64,000 nt of DNA from assembly GCA_026388715.1 (NCBI GenBank), contig JAPLJF010000032.1:1-64000 (forward strand), read 5' to 3'. Of the stretch, positions 61,951 to 64,000 are shown in pieces; position 1 is the stretch's first letter; every line of letters begins with the position of its first letter. Below the pieces are notes generated by a model. The model saw only the letters and a list, made by a program, of their open reading frames with translations. It did no database searches and was not told the origin of the DNA. Origin of the DNA: Deltaproteobacteria bacterium (GTDB lineage: Bacteria > Desulfobacterota > Desulfobulbia > Desulfobulbales > Desulfocapsaceae). A program made the translations under genes and the position numbers.

Positions 61951-62157
61951 TCTTTCCCGATCACCACAAAAAAAGGAAAACTCATTGACAATATCGTCGA
62001 TTTGAGCAGAAAATAGAGTATCGAACAATAGAAACAAGACGATCTGGAAATAAAAACGGTTAATAATATTCAACCAAACAAAATGAAAGCGGTAAAAAAA
62101 AACTCATCTTTCATTCGGATCATTATTCTAAAACCATTATTTCAAAAGGAGATTAAC

Positions 62158-62652
62158 ATGAAAAGATTGATGCTGCTTATTGCCATCAGTATAATTGCTC
62201 CGGAATTGATTTCAGCTGCTAATGTGCCAGTTGCTCCTAACGGAATTTCCTATTATCCCGAATACATGACTTGGAAATTCATAGCGCCTTCCTATCGGGA
62301 GGATAAAGGCCAAATTCGCATCATTACTGGCAACGAGATCGCTATTGTGGCATTGCAGGCTGGTAAAAATCCACTCCCGGATGGTAGCGTGCTGGCCAAA
62401 ATAGCCTGGAAAGCAGAAAAACATCCTTCCTTTCCTGTAGCCACTGTGCCGGGAGCGTTCGCACAGGTTGAGTTTATGGTGAAGGACGCAAAGAAGTATA
62501 AAGAAACAGGTGGTTGGGGCTTTGCTCGATTTGTTGGGAATGAGCTTAAACCCTATGGAAAAGACGCCGGTTTTGTCAGTGAGTGTTTTCAATGCCATAC
62601 ACCAGTGGCAAGCAACGATTATCTTTTTACCAAAATCGTCAAAACACCTTGA
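62158..62652 (+). CDS. Cytochrome P460-like c-type haem protein
   Basis: 164 residues from the ATG at 62158 after AAAAGGAGATTAAC. Signal peptide (MLLIAISIIAPELISA), PNGISYYPEYMTWKFIAPSY, then KIAWKAEKHPSFPVA and AQVEFMVKDAKKY, with the haem site C-F-Q-C-H near the C terminus. This is the cytochrome_P460 domain. Members include true P460 enzymes acting on hydroxylamine and cytochrome c'-beta that bind NO; it would be periplasmic. The cross-linking Lys of real P460 cannot be assigned by eye. Confidence 0.88.
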   Translation: MKRLMLLIAISIIAPELISAANVPVAPNGISYYPEYMTWKFIAPSYREDKGQIRIITGNEIAIVALQAGKNPLPDGSVLAKIAWKAEKHPSFPVATVPGAFAQVEFMVKDAKKYKETGGWGFARFVGNELKPYGKDAGFVSECFQCHTPVASNDYLFTKIVKTP

Positions 62653-62846
62653 ATCCTACATCCAAAATAATACTTCTCTCGTCCTGAGATCGGAAATCAC
62701 TAAAAATGTAAAACAAATCAGGAACACCCCCCAGAATCTGAGCATCTGGTTCTGGCGGCAACTTTTTGAGGCCGAAAAGGAAGATATCGGAGTGAATAAT
62801 ACCATTTTATAGGACCAGTATCCTGAAATATTGAGTGGATATCTTA

Positions 62847-63026
62847 GAGCTTGTCCATAAATAAATCTTTGGTGCTCGCATCCGGCTTTTGGCCGTCTTT
62901 GACCGCTCCTCAATCGCAAAATCCTCGCCGTAGCACTGCTACGGCTGCGGTTTTACTCAATCGTCTCGGCCAAATTCGTCTCAAAATCCGGCGCGATCCC
63001 TGAAAAGCTTATTTACGGACAAGCTC
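62847..63026. mobile_element. MITE of 180 bp, copy 2
   Basis: Same element as 41988-42168 with a handful of differences; one inverted-repeat tip has a base change (GTCCATAAATAA). TTA target duplication on both sides (62844-62846 and 63027-63029). Confidence 0.85.
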
Positions 63027-63156
63027 TTAGTCTGACCCCCCCAGTGCAGGATTGTTTGCCTTGCCTCGTTTCATGGGTGGCATCAAGAAATATGCGAGTG
63101 TCGGTGGGGATAGGCGATTATATCCCTTCAACCCATAAAAACAGGAGGATTGGATC

Positions 63157-63501
63157 ATGCAGGCAGAGAACGTTGTGCATTTTTTCTGGCCGGAGATTAG
63201 TAACACGGTGTCTATCGTTGCCCTTGTTGTGGCGTTGATGATTTTTGTCTTCGGGGCGTTCAGTGGCGTTCGGGCAAACAAAGTCCGTATTGTCTTTGCT
63301 GTGTGCCTATCCACGGTGATTGGTTGGTTCGCCATGCCCTTGGCTGTCAAGGCGGCCACGGCATTGCACATTGTGGATACGAAGTCAGGCGTTGTGATCC
63401 TCGTCACGGCAATGATGTTTTTCGTCGCTGCTGTTGCGACGAGCATCTATGAGATTATCACGGTAACATTACCGGACATCGGCATGTCACCCAGGAAGTG
63501 A
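63157..63501 (+). CDS. Small membrane protein of unknown function
   Basis: 114 residues with three hydrophobic segments (TVSIVALVVALMIFVFGAF, IVFAVCLSTVIGWFAMPLAV, VVILVTAMMFFVAAVATSIY). AACAGGAGG lies close upstream of the ATG at 63157. No family recognised. Confidence 0.62.
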   Translation: MQAENVVHFFWPEISNTVSIVALVVALMIFVFGAFSGVRANKVRIVFAVCLSTVIGWFAMPLAVKAATALHIVDTKSGVVILVTAMMFFVAAVATSIYEIITVTLPDIGMSPRK

Positions 63502-63685
63502 GGCGCGAAACACGGGGGCGTGCCAAGATCATCATGATGTTTTTATAGGAAAAATTATTTAAAAAGAGGCCGTCTCAGTCCTTGGAAGGCACTTTTTGGA
63601 GTCAAAAACAGCACTCTAACCAAAAAATACACCGGACGAACCGGTGATTCCCCCCGTTGTGCACTTGTAGCGCAGGAGGTAATCT

Positions 63686-63930
63686 ATGTTGGTCGCCTTG
63701 CTTTGAAACTTCAGATAGCTTTCCTCGCTCTCCTATTTGCGTCCAATTCAGCATTTGCAGAGCAAGCTGCATTCGTAACGGTTGATGATTCTCCAGCCAA
63801 CTATGCATGGTGGCTTCGTGCTCGGTATCACCCTTTTTCGACTACGGTGCGGGGTATCCCTGTCAAGCGACTTGACCTCAGTGCGCTCCAGGTGAGCTTT
63901 ACGTTGAGCTCTTTCTTGTCATGTCCTGAG
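63686..63930 (+). pseudogene. Secreted-protein gene fragment with damaged start
   Basis: A clear AGGAGGT ribosome site (63674) precedes ATG at 63686, but that frame stops after six codons. The neighbouring frame continues from a TTG at 63703 with a signal peptide (LQIAFLALLFASNSAFA) and EQAAFVTVDDSPANYAWW. A one-base shift near 63700 would join them. The protein-like region ends where the duplicated promoter segment begins at 63931. Confidence 0.5.
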
Positions 63931-64000
63931 TATACCAGAAATACTCCCTGTCACATTGACTTTGGTCAAACCTGCAATAAAATAAAAAAAACCCCCGATA
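63931..64000. repeat. Promoter-region repeat, copy 2, with FNR/HcpR-like box
   Basis: Matches 43075-43143 for at least 65 bases and runs off the window. Contains TTGACTTTGGTCAA at 63956-63969, the same TTGAC-N4-GTCAA palindrome. Confidence 0.75.

Larger units (their letters stand above)
59987..62128 (+). mobile_element. IS1182-type element, degraded second copy with foreign centre
   Basis: The left end (59987 to about 60275) matches the IS at position 13 onwards, including the first 50 codons of the transposase. The right part (about 61840-62128) matches its 3' end and downstream flank. The centre has been replaced by an MFS gene and unmatched DNA, and the terminal 30 bases of the right inverted repeat are missing. 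Confidence 0.8.

Overview
The window looks like a chromosomal segment of an anaerobic Desulfobacterota (deltaproteobacterial) organism, most likely near Desulfobulbales or Desulfuromonadia. The evidence is Geobacter-type short PilA pilins with sigma-54-like promoters, a fused ADP-forming acetyl-CoA synthetase, a CoA-hydrolase/GNAT fusion, a minimal Rieske/cytochrome b pair, a UGA-encoded selenocysteine in a small redox protein, and an FNR/HcpR-like palindrome in front of a ferredoxin gene. Species cannot be named from sequence alone.

Layout. 1-4.3 kb: an intact IS1182-type element sits inside a HEPN toxin gene (hepT). It is followed by the MNT antitoxin, a VapBC pair with a frameshifted toxin, and a PemIK/MazEF pair. 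4.4-17.4 kb: a surface-polysaccharide cluster on the minus strand, with two GT9, three other glycosyltransferases, two methyltransferases, UDP-glucuronate decarboxylase, GDP-fucose synthase, a flippase and a UbiA-type prenyltransferase. Both GDP-mannose dehydratase genes in it are broken. 17.4-24.5 kb: a GT-C/TPR membrane protein, an ABC exporter with a TPR protein, a PilA-C-like secreted protein, two short aromatic pilins, and a TacAT pair. 24.5-32 kb: conserved minus-strand housekeeping genes (cytochrome b, Rieske, coaD, rsmD, asd, pssA, psd, ilvH, ilvB).

32.3-43 kb: leuA behind a leucine attenuator with a leader peptide; a cupin; an overlooked selenoprotein; then a cluster that resembles the Bacillus acuABC protein-acetylation system (deacetylase, CBS-ACT protein, acyl-CoA synthetase, GNAT fusion). 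Several palindromic intergenic repeats and a 181-bp MITE lie here. A ferredoxin of the Hcp-associated type follows.

43.3-57.9 kb: a chromosomal integron. An integrase with an unusual N-terminal extension is on the minus strand. Next come a cassette promoter, an attI-like site at 44802, and about 16 plus-strand gene cassettes separated by attC sites with GTTRRRY/RYYYAAC cores. Cassette products include an HNH nuclease, MBL hydrolase, M23 peptidase, SDR, GNATs, C39-like peptidase, Ntn hydrolase, alpha/beta hydrolase, GGDEF cyclase, PhzF protein and a Cache-domain protein. No antibiotic-resistance gene is obvious.

58-64 kb: a decayed margin with an OmpA-family gene interrupted by an in-frame TGA, a second IS1182 copy whose middle is replaced by an MFS transporter, a cytochrome P460-like protein, a second MITE copy, a small membrane protein, and a duplicate of the ferredoxin promoter segment at the right edge. 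No rRNA, tRNA or CRISPR array was recognised.
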